Positions 46,682-59,700 of a stretch of DNA of 64,000 nt are shown in pieces. Numbering within the stretch: position 1 is the first letter of the stretch; the number at the start of each line of letters is the position of its first letter. A program made the position numbers and the translations under genes. The stretch lies in NCBI RefSeq assembly GCF_000003855.2, contig NW_003101681.1, forward strand, positions 6,111,707 through 6,175,706, written 5' to 3'. The notes beneath the pieces were generated by a model. That model was not told the origin of the DNA. It made no database searches and saw only the letters and a list, made by a program, of their open reading frames with translations. Source of the stretch: Blastomyces gilchristii SLH14081 (lineage: Eukaryota; Ascomycota; Eurotiomycetes; Onygenales; Ajellomycetaceae).

Positions 46682-48009
46682 AGTGTGCTGGGGCTTTTGA
46701 TATAGAGGGTGAACTTGATGCTGCTGTTGCTGTTGCTGTTGTTGTTGGAGCAAGAGGAAAGAGGCAGAAGAACTGGAGGATAGGTGGCGTCGTCTGGAAG
46801 AAAAACAGGAACGAGCGAGGGAATTATTGAAAATCGAATGAGGGAACGCAATGCTGGGGATCTTATGCAGAGATATGAGCCTGGGATATGGGATATGGAA
46901 TCGGAAATTCCGTGGCGGTAGGGAGCGGGTTGGGATGCTGGTGAGTACCGTAGTGGTGTTGATCAAGCGAACCAGAGGCCTTGAAGACATGCGACAGACC
47001 GGGAAACAGGACAAGAGAAGACAAGTGGCTAGGCAAGATGACACAAGCGCAGCCTAGGTCTACAACAAGATCAAAGGGAGAGCGAGCACAGAGGGAGACC
47101 AGGCGGGGGAGAAATGAGTGTCAATGTGGGAGAATAATGGTTGCGCAAGATGAATGTGAATGAATTGAAACGAGCGAAGTGATGTAATAATTCAATACAG
47201 TCCAATACCCGCCCTGGTACCGAATATTACGGATCTTAGACGAACCTAAGGAGTTTTTCTGCCGCCTTATTCTTCCTGAAAGAGAAAGCGGCGTGTGTTC
47301 GGCAAGTGGCTGATGACTCAGCCAGCACAAAGCCGAATTTCATCCTTTCATGAGGAAATCTCAACCGCCGCGGCTTTGCTAATAATAAAGTCATAGATCG
47401 GTTTCAAGAGTACAACATATCATCCTGGCGGAGATCCCCTGGACTTACATAACTATATGCTCGATATGGTAACTATCACACGCCGGGACTCGAACTCGTT
47501 CGACTCGAGCAAACAAAATCAGCCATCAATCCATTGCCGGTTTTGCCCCAGAGATCTCCTTAGGAACTTGTCCTATGTTACCCCAACCGTTGCAAGTGCC
47601 ACAGAAAAGCTCCTACAGAATATATGTATGTACATACATGTACCATTCCCAGCCATTCTTCTACTACCACAATACACCAAATGCCGTCGGGGAAAATTTT
47701 TGGTCATACATGCCAGAACTATAGACCAAAAATAAGTTTTGTGAAAGCGAGGAGTCAGGCACTTGAACACGCACTTGAACTCGAACGATCCTTCATCCGC
47801 CCCTGTCACTAGGCGACATTACATGTGGCAATGAAAAGGCCATTTTCAATCAGCGTAGGACCGCATTTGCTTCCCAGAATTACCTTGACTGGTGTTAAAG
47901 ATAGGCCGGGAAAGCGGACCCCTTTAAACCTCGCTCAGATTATCCCCAGTTAACAGTCGAATGAATATCTTCTTCCGTGTAGGACGGGGCACAGCTTTAG
48001 GTGACAGGG

Positions 48010-48064
<55 letters not shown>

Positions 48065-48982
48065 TTGTTTATGCAATGATTGAACGAGTTACTGAGTGGG
48101 GATCCGTTTTATCCCTCTCATACCTCTGGATATTTCCCCATGAAATGTTGCAGTTGTGGGAATGCAGTCTGACGAAGCTAACTCCAATGAAACAAAATTC
48201 TTTCTCCCATTGTTCCCTTGTTTTTCTTTTTTTCTCTTTTTTCTCCGACTTAAATAGACAACAATATGACAAGGAAGTTCCCCCACTGTCAACAGCCATT
48301 TCTTTATTAGCAACAAAGCCAGCGGGGTCAGAAAAAGGATCAAAGGCCTGACGGGGTTGCAGACTTGTAATTTATTTATTATTGCATACACTGCTCTACG
48401 ATACCCGTCTCAACATTGATTAAGTGTAGGATCCTAAGAATGAATCTATAGAGAAGTAACAGATGTAACATCACTCTTTAAGCCCTGGGCTTGCTAGATC
48501 AGCCATATTACTAACATCCACGAATAGCTTAGGAACTTACGTATCTACAAACAGACGTCAGTAGCAGTGAAAAAGGAATAGAAGGATACTTAAGTATGAG
48601 TGAATCAAAACTGTAGGCGATACTGCTACTCAATAATTACTTGATATTATTCAAGGGCAGAAGAGTTGACATTTGCGGAAACTGGGAAACCTGTCTGCTT
48701 AATAATCAACATCCAGAGAGCTCAAGGAATTTCTCAGGACTATTATATTTAAACACCAATAAAATACAAAAATGAATCTGTAGTGCAAGCAACAACAGCA
48801 ACGTAACCTATCAGACAAGATAGTAAAGAAGGCACTGGGATATGAGTGCAGCCCTTGCAGCTGTACTCTGTCCTTCCTATTTTAATTTTTTCAGAGGCAA
48901 ACGTGTTGTTCGTTCTTTGAAAGGGTTGTGCTTCGCTCAGAGAACCTCATACTGCATATATCAACATTCAAGACTATTCAAC
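46682..48982. other. 5' region of IDE and promoter region of DBR1
   Basis: About 2.3 kb between divergent genes. The part 46682-46990 may encode an N-terminal extension of the protease (see that entry). Beyond it no gene is supported. A (CA)12(TA)13 microsatellite lies at 48011-48060. Bases 47473-47500 resemble a tRNA T-loop on the minus strand but do not fold. Confidence 0.5.
48011..48060 (+). repeat. (CA)12(TA)13 compound microsatellite
   Basis: Twelve CA units run directly into thirteen TA units. The TA part could extrude as a hairpin. Confidence 0.92.
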
Positions 48983-51526
48983 ATGCAGCATATTCCCACT
49001 CCTCCTTCCCGAAGTCTAAGAGTGGCTCTTGAGGGCTGTGTATGTTTTACTTCCATCTTGGCTATACTGATGTTAACATCTTCGTGTGATACTGGAATAT
49101 TGGGCTAATCGCAACCAGGGACACGGGAAATTGAATGATATATACACGTCAGTCACCAGAGCGGCAGAAATCAAGGGCTGGGATGGCGTTGACCTTCTCA
49201 TCATTGGTGGCGACTTTCAGGTGAGACCATTTCCCTCCTCTTTAGGCTCTTACACATATGTTTGCTTCCGTTGTTCTCATCCATTCCTCTCCGCTAGGCA
49301 GTGCGCAACTCGTATGACTTGAGCTGCATGTCAGTCCCGCAGAAGTACAGACAGATTGGAGATTTCCATGAGTATTACAGTGGTGCCCGTGTCGCCCCCT
49401 ATTTGACCATCTTTGTTGGCGGAAACCACGAAGCCAGCAATCATCTCTTTGAGCTTTATTATGGAGGTTGGGTCGCCCCTAACATTTACTACCTTGGCGC
49501 TGCCAATGTCATCCGCTGTGGACCTCTTAGAATCGCCGGTATCTCGGGTATATGGAAAGGGTATGACTATCGGAAACCTCATTTCGAGAGGCTCCCGTAT
49601 AACCGCTCCGATATCCAGAGCATTTACCATGTCAGGGAACTTGACGTGCGCAAGCTGCTTCAAATCCGGACCCAGGTTGATTTGGGTCTAAGCCATGACT
49701 GGCCTCAGGGTATTGAATGGCATGGTGACTTTCAAAAGCTGTTTCAGAAAAAGCCATTGTTTGAACCAGACGCCAATTCAGGGAGATTAGGCAGCGTTGC
49801 TGCGAGATACGTTCTGGATCGCCTTCGGCCACCCTACTGGTTTTCTGCACATCTCCACTGCAAATACACTGCAAATTTAATACATGGCGACTATAAGCCA
49901 GCGGGATTGAAAGATAGATTTGCTTCGAACCAGCAACCCCACCAGCCACAGCTGGGAGGCGATGCTGGCGCCTCGCCATCTATTATTGCCGATGAACCAG
50001 CTGAGGTGTCGGGGTCTACAAATGAAGGCATAAGATCTACTCCTGTCGTCGAAGAGGTGTCTAATGCACTGCGGATATCACCAAACGAACCATCGACAAC
50101 GATCACAGGCACGGCAATGAGAGAGGAGACAATATTGTCAACCCCCGGCGGCGAAACGGAACCCACAACGCTATCAACAGAGGGCATCGAAAGTATTCCA
50201 CAGCAACAAAATCCTACTCAACGAGCAGAACGTGAACGTGCGCAGCTATCAGCCTGGCAGAACTTCCACTCAGTTGCAACTAAAAATGATGCTGAGGAGG
50301 GGGCGCGCCTCATGGAAGAGGCAGCAGACTATGAAAAACAGGTCGAGGCTGGGTTTATAAGTAGACCGGAGGTAAATTACCAGCTAACGTGGAAGAAGAT
50401 TGGGGTTAAGGACGATGGCCTACAACGCGAAATTGAGGATGTTGCAAAAATCGGGTATGACTCGCAGGAACCTGGGAAAGTTACGGAACAAGAGGAAAGA
50501 GGCGGGGTAACTACGGTTAGGAATACCGATGAGATCGATATTAGTCTTGATAGCTCATCTGAAACTTCGGAAAAACTTGAGCAGGAGGATACGACGAGCG
50601 CTATGCCGAAAAATACGGATGTAATGGAAATTGACTCCGGTACTTCATTTGAGAAAGCGGAAGTAGCACACATCCAAACCCCTATAGCAACCGCGAATGC
50701 GACTGGGGCTCTACAATTGGACGATATCCCTGCCGACATTTTAGACCAACTACCAGCAAGTTTCAGGAAACCACAACCAGTTCCGGGTCATACTCCCATT
50801 TTCGAGCCTACCCTACCGGAGGCCATCAAAAATACAGTAACCGAATTCCTCGCCCTAGATAAATGTGAAACACGGAGACAATTTATAGAATTGGTCGAAT
50901 ACTCCGCCATCTCATCCCCCGAGGAGGAAGAAATTGGAGAAGAGAGCCGGCCTTACCAATTGAAGTATGACAAGGAATGGCTCGCTATCACTCGAGCTTT
51001 CGCTGATGAACTCATACTCGGTGACCCTAACGCCTCCGTCCCACCAAACAAGGGAGATGCCGGTTACAAGCCCGATATCCTCGCTGCGGCGCAATGGGTA
51101 GAAGAAAATATCGTCAAACCAGGCAGGATGACCATCCCGCACAACTTCTCCATCACCGCCCCCGTCTACGACCCTGCCATTTCCATAATGACAACCGAGA
51201 TGCCGCCAGAGTGCACGAACCCACAAACAGCACGGTTTTGCGAACTTGTCGGGATTGAGAATAAGTTTCATGCTAGTGATGAGGAGCGGTTTGCGCGTGC
51301 TGATGCAGGGCCGCGTCCGGAGCCTCCTCAGTCAAGGTATGGACAGCGTTCTCGGGGCCATCAGGATGGCTCTGTTCATTCTTTTGGGAGGGGGAGGGGG
51401 AGGGGGAGAGGGGGGGGGAGGGAGGGTGGGCGTTGGCAAGGTGGTCGTGGAGGGCGGGGAGGTGGAGGCAGGGGAGGGCGTGGAGGGCGAGGTGGCCGTG
51501 GGGGATATTATGGTCCCCCGATATAA
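48983..51526 (+). CDS. DBR1: RNA lariat debranching enzyme
   Basis: Exons 48983-49039, 49119-49220 and 49298-51526 join to 795 residues. The enzyme cuts the 2'-5' bond of intron lariats. Metallophosphoesterase ligands are all visible: Cys and His in VALEGCGHGKL, Asp in IIGGDFQ, Asn and His in IFVGGNHEASNH, His in GLSHDW, and two His in SAHLHCKY. YGGWVAPNIYYLG is a family signature. The catalytic domain ends near residue 260; a long, acidic, probably disordered linker follows and the DBR1 C-terminal domain region (YDKEWLAITRAF) is present. The last about 60 residues are an RGG box (GRGRGRGGGREGGRW and repeats), an RNA-binding type tail not found in the yeast or human enzyme. Confidence 0.95.
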
Positions 51527-52110
51527 AAATACAGAACTGGGACTGCGTGCTCCGCTTTTGAGGTTTCAAGGACATTTTTTTTTCTTTCATTTTACCTCAT
51601 TTTTCTCTTTATTTTTTCTTTTCATATTGACTTGTTCTGTAATCTGCTTTGAGAATGGGTCACAGGGCAGGCGAAATGGGCTGTGAGATGCTTTTTTCAC
51701 TCTGCATGTATGACTAGACACGACACTTAACAGAAAACAAATTTATTTGCTGGGTATAGTCAACGATTTCATCACTGGTTTAGGGGGATCTAGCTTCCCT
51801 GATAGAGCCTGATAGATACCCCATGATCGGAGGCATCGATCCCAATCACCTACCCTAACGAAAAACCTCCACTCGATGAATCGTTCATTATTGTGCTCAA
51901 GGAAGGCAGCTTAAGCCGAATCAGAAGTATGATGGGTAAAGCCCTCATCTTATGCTCAGGAAAGATAGTACTTTGGCATTCACAGCGGGTCTGTCTGTAT
52001 ATATGCCAACAAGAAAAGACCACTTCATTACATACATGGAATAATACATATGGCATTCGCAAATACTAAAACGCAATGCCCGCATGCACCCTCCCCTACG
52101 AGCAGACGGC
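51527..52110. other. Intergenic between convergent DBR1 and RTP1
   Basis: About 580 bases of 3' UTR sequence; T-rich at 51570-51620. No gene seen. Confidence 0.5.
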
Positions 52111-55100
52111 CTATTCAATTTCCTCGATCCTTGGCCCTTGCACCGACGGCTGACCTGCACTCTCATCACCACCCAGATGCGGATGAATCTCCAATCCAGC
52201 CAAACGATCCCCCAACTCGAACCTAGGTTGCTCATCCATGCCCTCACGAGTTCTTACTCCCCACAACAACGACTTTTCAAGCCATGCCTCTAAGCTCTCG
52301 ATAAGCACTCGTATGTGCCCACGGACGATAGGGTCAGTTTCGTTACTTTCCACGAATGTTAAGATGCGGAGACAATCGGGTATGTTGCCGATGGCTCCCT
52401 CGTTCGGATACCTTTGTTGATCGTTGTTGAAGCCCACAGACGGGTTACTATTGCTATTGCTATTACTATTATTATTATAATAGGAGAATCCGAAACCGAG
52501 GTTAATCCCGCTTTCCCTGGCTGCGTCGAGCACCTTGACGAGATCAAGAAGTAGAATGACGGCGGCTCGTCGCAGGATGACACTCTCGCGACCCCGCTCA
52601 AGGTTCAGAGTTGATAGTGCTAGATCAACAGACGAGGATGCAATGGACGGCCCAAGACCTGCGAGGTTTGTCTGGATGGCTGATGCGAGGATAGACATAG
52701 CGGATGCCCGAATGCGTAGATCATCCGGCTCTAGGTCAGACGCAGCTCCGGCAGCCCATGCATCGATTATATTAGCGGAGTAAGCTGTGAGAGCTGGATT
52801 TTCTGCCTCTGGATCCATTGCTTCGTCAATCTGCTGCATTAAGTCTGCAGCTTCACGGTCTAGTGCATCGTCTTCCGTCTCCGCCGGTTGCGTTTTTGAT
52901 TTCTTCTCCGCCATTTCCTCTCTGGCCCGTTTTGCGGAAGGCTTCCTGCCGCGCCTCCCCGCTACTGCGATCATGGTTTCGCCGAGTGTTCTGGCCGTGT
53001 TCTCGACCAATGCATTTCCTAGCTCCTGGACCGTCCGCAACAATGCCTCCCCGATTCTCAATCGTTGATCGAGGCTATGTTGTTCGCTTCTATCTGCATA
53101 ACGCTCTGCAAGGGTCTTAATTACTGTACGTGGGTGCTTGGACGCAAGAACTCCAATAATCTTAACAACATTCAGGTAAATAAATTCATCGTTTGATGAC
53201 GATTCGGCATCTGAATTGGTGATTAAAGAAAGGAGAAGTGAGAGGGTGGCAGGTATATCAAGGACTGGTGACGATTGGGTGATCAGACGTGAGAGAAGAG
53301 TAAGCCCTTCTGCCTGTATTGGAGGTAACTGGGATGAGATATGTTCGAGAGCTTTGCGATGTGTTTCCAGGTCCGATATCCGTGAAGAAACTGCCTCGGA
53401 CTTCCGTTCAGCAGGCAATGAAGAGGAGAGAGTGATTTCAGCAAGCATTGACGCGGTGGTTGCAGGTTGTACAAGGGGAGGCGGCAAGAGGGGTAGTAGC
53501 GTGTCCAACTGGAATTTTATTCTTTGAATAATTGAAGACAGTGTTTCTGACAAGGAAAAACCGGGAGAAGTGAGGATGGTAGAAAGAAGACTGAATGCAG
53601 CCGATAGAGACTCGGATTGCTCTGGATTATCGCTTTCAGTAACCTCCTGGTTCTCAACGATGTTACTTAAAAACCGAAATGATGAATTCTTCGATTTCCC
53701 GCGGGCTTTGTTTGTCCTCAAAACGACCTCGCTTTGTATCAACTGCTCGATGATTCCCAATATCTTGTCAGGGTGCTGTGATAAACCATTTTTGAACTTG
53801 TTGAGCAATTTCTCCGTGAATTTCGCACTGGCCAGCTTCTGCAGAGTGATATGCATATCCTCACCAGCTTGCAAAAGTTCTGGCTTGTTCTTGTCGTGTT
53901 GTTCTGAAGACCCAAGTAGCCATTTCTGGCTAACGTGGAGAAAAACATCACCAGCAAGCTCCTCGGATTGGGGGTCCATGGCCAGCAGTTCTAAGACGCT
54001 ATCAATGCGGTCATCCAAAATCTTCACGAGAAGCATTGCATTGAGTGTTTCCTGAGCTAGAGATTCTGTGCGTTTTCTAATCGAAATGCCGCCTTTTTGG
54101 CCGGGGCCAAATGTCCAGGTACTTCCTCCGTCCCACAGTATATTATCGGACAGTTTCTCGTATCTTGATATCCCAGCTGACACACTGAAAAAGGTCTGCA
54201 GGAGCCTAGAGACTTTGCCATACCAGAATGATTTTCTATGCTCTCTGGCGTAGCACCCCAATGCCCATAGCGGAAGTAAGACAGGTTGAACGAGCCGTTT
54301 TAAAAGGCCGGGATTTGGGTGTAATAAAACTAGAGCGCTCAGCCTTGTAATGGATAGGAGCAACTTTGGTTCATCTATGAGGACTACGCCCTCCAAGTTA
54401 TCTAGTGGGCTTCCTGTTAATGCAGAGCCATCTGACGAAAACCTTCTCAGCCACGCAGCAACCTCGTTTGTCATATTGCCATGGAGTGAGTCGAGGATAG
54501 GTTTCACGAATATCCTATAACCAATCGCACCTGGCTCTCCAAGAGCCCGTTTTGCGAGTATTCCACTACCAATCACGTACGATGCCGTTTTCTGAAAATC
54601 CGGTTCATCCCCATCTAAAAGCGCCAGCAATTTTGGAGCAGTATTACAGAAATAGTCGTCCGCCGAAATTCCTTGAGGAAGTGAGGAAAGTAAACGAGAT
54701 GTTTGCATGATAGCTTGCACGGTGATTGGAGGACCTTGAGAGGGCGCGGTATCCGCAGGTTGTTGCCCCAAAACCGGTGCAAATTGGGAGGCTATAAAAA
54801 GAACGATTTGGAACACACCATCTTTACGTAAAGGAACCTGCGATAGCTGAGAAGAGATTATGTTTTTGAACCATGACGCAGAACTTGTTTGGACAAACGA
54901 TGAGAGGAGCGTTAGCAACGAGGGTGTTGGGGATCTGGATGGAGATATTTAGCCGACACATACATATAGAAACATAAATTAGTGCCTTACTCTTCAATGA
55001 TCGTTTGAAATAGTTCCCTATATGTGGTAATTTGCTTCTGTGGCAGAGAATGTGAATGAAATGCGAGCTCCGCGGTAGCACACAATATATCAGCGAGAAT

Positions 55101-55709
55101 TCTTCCCATAATTATCGGTTGAATACCAGAGTGTTTATCACAAACAACGGGCCTTAAAGTGTCTATTATAAAAAGTAATAGACGTTCATCGTGTGGTTTG
55201 TTGGCGGAAGTCGCTTCTGCCTGTGTTGCAACAACGCCAGTGGGGAGAACAGACAGAACCCGTTGCTGAAGCGGAATCCCAACTCCCTGGGATAGTGCAG
55301 GGTATATGCCCTCAAGGGAAATGAGATCAAGTAGGCCATGGATCACCCGTCGCCGCCTGGTATCTTCAAGAACGGGGTCTTCTCTGCGTCCATTTCTTTT
55401 GGAATTTTCGATCCCAACGTCCAGACTTGAATCAATATAGGCACGATGAATTGTCACAAGAAGATCTAGTGCCCGTTGAATCACATGAAAAGTAGTGCTG
55501 TCATCTTCTTTGCCTTGAACTGGGATTTTTCGAGCTAGAATTTGGACGAGAGAATCGCCGCGAGATTTCTGTATCTCCTCTTGAAGAGAGTTAGCTGCGT
55601 TTGGATGAGTTAGAAGTTAAGGTTGCGTGCCTCTTTTTAAAACCGGGTTCAAAAACTCATGCGCGTCATCAAATATCTTCATGAGCTGCCCCGAACTGCC
55701 CATTTTCAT
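52111..55709 (-). CDS. RTP1: RTP1/TANGO6-family HEAT-repeat protein, with one in-frame stop near the 5' end
   Basis: Exons 55709-54991 and 54934-52111 join in frame (IIEE/SPTPS). Ignoring one stop, the product is 1180 residues. RTP1 helps assemble and import RNA polymerase II and is essential in yeast. Family features are the helical repeat region (LLSITRLSALVLLHPNPGLL), the RTP1_C1 region (ISSQLPPIQAEGLTLLSRLI, then NDEFIYLNVVKIIGVLASKH), and the RTP1_C2 region near the end (RRAAVILLLDLVKVLDAARE, then PIVRGHIRVLIESLEAWL). An Asn/Ser repeat interrupts the C-terminal part. ATG 55709 or 55703 begins MGSSGQLMKIFDDAHEFLNP. TAA at 55617-55619 stops the frame after GTQP, and the same frame resumes LLTHPNAANSLQEEI. 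No good intron removes it. Confidence 0.8.
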
Positions 55710-56082
55710 AGCCCTGCAGTAACAATATCTCTACAGATTACGGCGGCGTATGTTCGATGGACCATTTTGATTCTATGTATCAAATTAGAAAATGACGTAT
55801 TGGCCGACATGTCACGTGAATTTAGATCGCGCTTGCCTTACCGGAAAAACGTAGGCTTATTATACAACCGGGTTATGGTTGTTCCGCCATGCCAGTTGCC
55901 GACACCATTGCCGAACTGTAAAACTTAATATAATGGTGGATTAGCTGTGAAATCACTGTAAATGAGTTATGAATAGAATAAAATCATCATTGTATTGACA
56001 ATATCACTGATTTCTATCTATATAATTATTAATTCTAAAAAATGTCTCATTCACTAAAATCATCTTCTATTAGAAATCTATT
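55710..56082. other. Right boundary of the gene island
   Basis: GC-normal to about 55925, then about 155 bases of AT-rich sequence up to the target-site duplication of element D. Should contain the RTP1 promoter. No gene seen. Confidence 0.5.
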
Positions 56083-56087
56083 ATATC
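56083..56087. repeat. Target-site duplication ATATC, left of element D
   Basis: ATATC directly before the TG of the 5' LTR; repeated at 63869-63873. Confidence 0.9.
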
Positions 56088-56620
56088 TGTCACGCTCCCG
56101 GCCGCGCCAAGGCCCCGTTGCGGTTCCACACGGCCCATCGCTTCCATGCGGATGATTCCATCCCATCCAAACCGGTTTCCAACCACCCTATGACATCATT
56201 CAGATATATCATAGGAAGATCCGATTGATGGATATGAGAACCCCGCTTCTATACAAGGTCAGCAGATTACTCTTTCTTGATAATAAGACACTGCTGAGGT
56301 ATCACTCCAGCTATTCTTACTTATGAAATGAGAGAAGGATATCTACTCATTGTCTATATAGAATAGCTAGATGCTGACTTCTTATCAAAGAAGTCAGTGA
56401 TTTGTTTTTCTTCTACTGAAATATATATAAGAGTTACTGTATACTCTATACAATCTTCTTAGTATACTAAGTATCATATCTGTGATATTCTTGTAATAAC
56501 TCTGTAGTCTACAAGCTCACTATTCAAGTAAGATAGTCAAGCTCACTTATATAACTTCTTAAACAACTACTTCTATATAATGTCACTGACTAGTTACTGC
56601 TTCAGTTCTATTATATTACA
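56088..56620 (+). repeat. 5' LTR of element D
   Basis: 533 bases, TGTCACGC...ATTACA. The first about 150 bases are hardly mutated (CCCGGCCGCGCC, TTGCGGTTCC); the right part has lost CpG, CC and GG. Exactly the same length as the copy at 63336-63868. Confidence 0.93.
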
Positions 56621-57556
56621 ATTTGAATCACTCAATCTGATTATACATTTGAATCAGTCAAGCTCTAATAGACTGATATAATCTTATACACTTATACTGA
56701 GACTAATCTGATCTCATTCTCTGAAAGAAATACTACATTATTTTCTAGAGTATGTACATCTCTACTTTAGCAGAAATCTGAGATTTCTGAACTCACTGTA
56801 TATTTTGATATGAGCTTTTTAACTACTCTATCACTGCTGTGGCCTCTACACATCTACATCTATTATGAAGATAGAGAGATTAAGATCAGAGATTCTCTGA
56901 GATATAAGAGAAATATCTTGTCTGAATTTCACAGCTTTACTCACACTCTTGAACAGAAATTCCATCTTAACTTAAGTCAGTATAATACTCATGAGATATA
57001 AGTAATATACACTGTCAATCTTCTTAAAGACATCTCTACAACTACTTGAGTTATTAAGAAGAGAAAGCTTAAATATATCAATACTGTTATAACTTAGAAA
57101 GAATTCAAGAACTTTCTATTAAATCAAATTAAAGATCACTGTAATCACAGCTTTACAGCAGCACAGCAGTTCAACTTATTATATTAATAAGATAATAAGA
57201 ATTCTTTCAATTTCAATATAAGATTTGAAGAATATTGAGAGAAACTGACTGATAATTTGAATTAATTAAAAACACAGCTTTATCTCATGAAGCTGACTTA
57301 TAAGATACAGATAATAATATTATAATATCAGAGTTTATTAACTAATTATACTAAGCTTGTCAATCTGACTTTCTGAATCTATTTGAATAATCAATTCTCT
57401 GAGAAAAAGATTAATAAAATCTCTTCTAAGTAATTAATAATAGAATCTAAACAGTGTTATAACAGCTTCAGTGTGAAGAAAGTAAAGAAGAATTTCAAGT
57501 ATTCTGATTCTTCACTCACTGTGAAGAAATATTAAAAAAGATTTAATAAAGATCTC

Positions 57557-57598
57557 TGTTTCAACTGCAGAGCTGATAATTACTATGTCAGTGATTAT
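57557..57598 (+). pseudogene. Mutated CCHC zinc knuckle of element D gag
   Basis: C-F-N-C-R-A-D-N-Y-Y-V-S-D-Y has CX2CX4HX4C spacing with His and the last Cys changed to Tyr (CAT to TAT, TGT to TAT), as expected from C-to-T and G-to-A changes. Confidence 0.75.
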
Positions 57599-58289
57599 AA
57601 GAAGCTGAAGAAGAGAAGAAACTGAGAAGATATCTTCTTAAAGTTAACTTCTCTTCTGATAAATGTATTTATAAAAGATAAAGAAGAGAAAGAAAAGAAT
57701 TAATAATTCTCACATTTTCAAGTTTATATTACAATCATAATATATATCTTGAATGAGAAGATATCAGTGAGATATCTACTTAACTTCAGAGTGAATACTA
57801 ACTTCATATTCTATTTCTTTTCTTTGATAAAGAGTTAAAAGAAGATAGATCTGTCAGATCATATAAAATTTACTGATAAAATAAAATATCATTATTTTAA
57901 TATAATTTAAGCAAAGTGTGTAATTACAGACTTAGAAGAAATCTTTAAGAAGAGCAGTCTGCTTCTTCATACAGTTAATATTATAAATGAGAACATTATT
58001 CTAGATCTTCTGTGATTGAGAGAAAACAATTCTCTCATTGACTGAGTTACTCAGATATGACAGTACTGTCTCACTAATAAAGAGATAGTAATAGAGAAAT
58101 CTGAAGAGTTTCATCAGAAGAATCTTGAGAAAAAGATTGAGTCAATATACTATATAGCAGATGATTAAGACTTGAGAATAGATGAAGAAGTTATCACTCT
58201 CACTGCAAGATTAGCAGCAGTATTTATTATTAAAGATAGACATACACAATATCTCTTTACAGATTTTAAAAATGTCTTTTCAGAAAGAG

Positions 58290-59700
58290 AAGCAGCAAAG
58301 TTTCCTGATATCAAGATATAATATAAGATTTGTCTTGAAAATGATATAACAGTGTTATACAGATCTCTTTATAACTTATCTATAAAGAAATTGAATATTC
58401 TGTATAAATATCTTGAAGAAGTGTAATTAAAGAACTGAATACATTTATCAAAGAGTTCAGCAGAAATGTCTATACTCTTTATACTCAAGAAGAATGATAG
58501 ACTATATCTATGCATAGACTACAGAGATCTTAATAAGATGACAGTTAAGAATTACTATTCATTATTATTAATTAATGAGATGATTGATCAATTATCTGAA
58601 GCAAAGATATTCTCAAAGATTAATATACAGAATATCTATCATAGAATCAGAGTTAACAAAGACAATGTTTGAAAAACAGCTTTTTATATCAAGTACAGCA
58701 ATTTTGAATATCTTGTTTTATCTTTTAATCTTTGTAACACTTCAGCCATCTTTCAGATCTATATAAATGAGATACTACAGAGTCTTGTCAATGTCTTCTG
58801 TATAATATATCTGAACAATATTTTAATCTTCTTAAAATCAGAGAAAGAATATAATATTCATGTTTAAGAAGTATTGAGTCACTTGAGACAGTATTAACTC
58901 TATACAAACACTGAAAAATGCTCATTCTACATACAGGAGATTGATTTCTTAGATTATATTATTGAAGTGAATGACATTTCAATGAATAGAAGCTAAGTCT
59001 CTGCTATTGAGAACTGGCCAGTATCACAGATATACTGTGAGATACAGATGTTTCTAGAATTTATAAATTTCTACAGATAATTTATCTATATATATTCATA
59101 GATTACTGTCTCTCTTACAGATCTGTTGAAGAGAAGTGTGAAAGACAGAAAAATAGAATTATTTATTCTCACTCAAGACACTGTGCAGATGTTTGCAGAA
59201 TTGAAACAAGCTTTCACAGATATTATAATACTGAATCATTTTAACTCTGACTTACTCAGTCAGTGTGAGACTGATGCATTTAGAAATGAAATCTATGAAA
59301 TCTTTTCACAGTTGACACTGAAGATCTTTCAATATTGAAAGAATCAGAGAATAATCATTTCTGAGAAAACAGATAATGAATTGTCTGTAAGAGAAGACTT
59401 TTTCACAGAGTCTATAAGATGCTGTGAATGAAGATCAGTGACCTTCTTCTTCAAGAAGTTATCACTTATATAGAGAAGATATGATACTCATGATTAGAAG
59501 ATGTTAGCAATTATTAAATTCTTTAAGATCTGATAATATTATCTTCAGAATAGTAAGTACTCAGTGTAAGTTCTCACTGATTATATAAATCTGTGTTACT
59601 TCTTGACAATAAAGAGCTTGACAGAACATTAAGTCAGATGAGTGAAGCTGCTTTTGAAGTATGATTTCTATATCTAATACTATTCAGATTGACTTAATCC
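58290..59700 (+). pseudogene. Reverse transcriptase and RNase H of element D (decayed)
   Basis: SILFILKKNDRLYLCIDYRD matches the Gypsy RT motif (VLFVKKKDGxLRLCVDYR), followed by NKMTVKNYYSLLLINEMIDQ and the catalytic box CIIYLNNILIF (YLDD to YLNN). RNase H follows with CETDAFRNEIYEI (family ETDASDYAIGAV), losing its first catalytic Asp context. An open stretch of 68 codons (58466-58672) and one of 70 codons (59126-59338) are the longest survivors. Confidence 0.85.

Noticed and set aside
47473..47510. Minus-strand sequence resembling a tRNA T-loop (GTTCGAGTCCCGG)
   Set aside because: The five bases on either side of the loop do not pair, and no D arm, anticodon arm or acceptor stem can be built around it.
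48069..48391. Minus-strand frames near the (CA)n(TA)n tract
   Set aside because: Lys/Glu-rich frames created by T-rich sequence; no domain and no splice support.
49331..51590. Long minus-strand open frames opposite DBR1
   Set aside because: Shadow frames of a well-supported gene; no independent domain, splice or start evidence.
56088..56240. GC-rich start of element D considered as an rRNA or promoter fragment
   Set aside because: The matching mutated copy at 63336 shows it is simply the little-mutated end of the 5' LTR.
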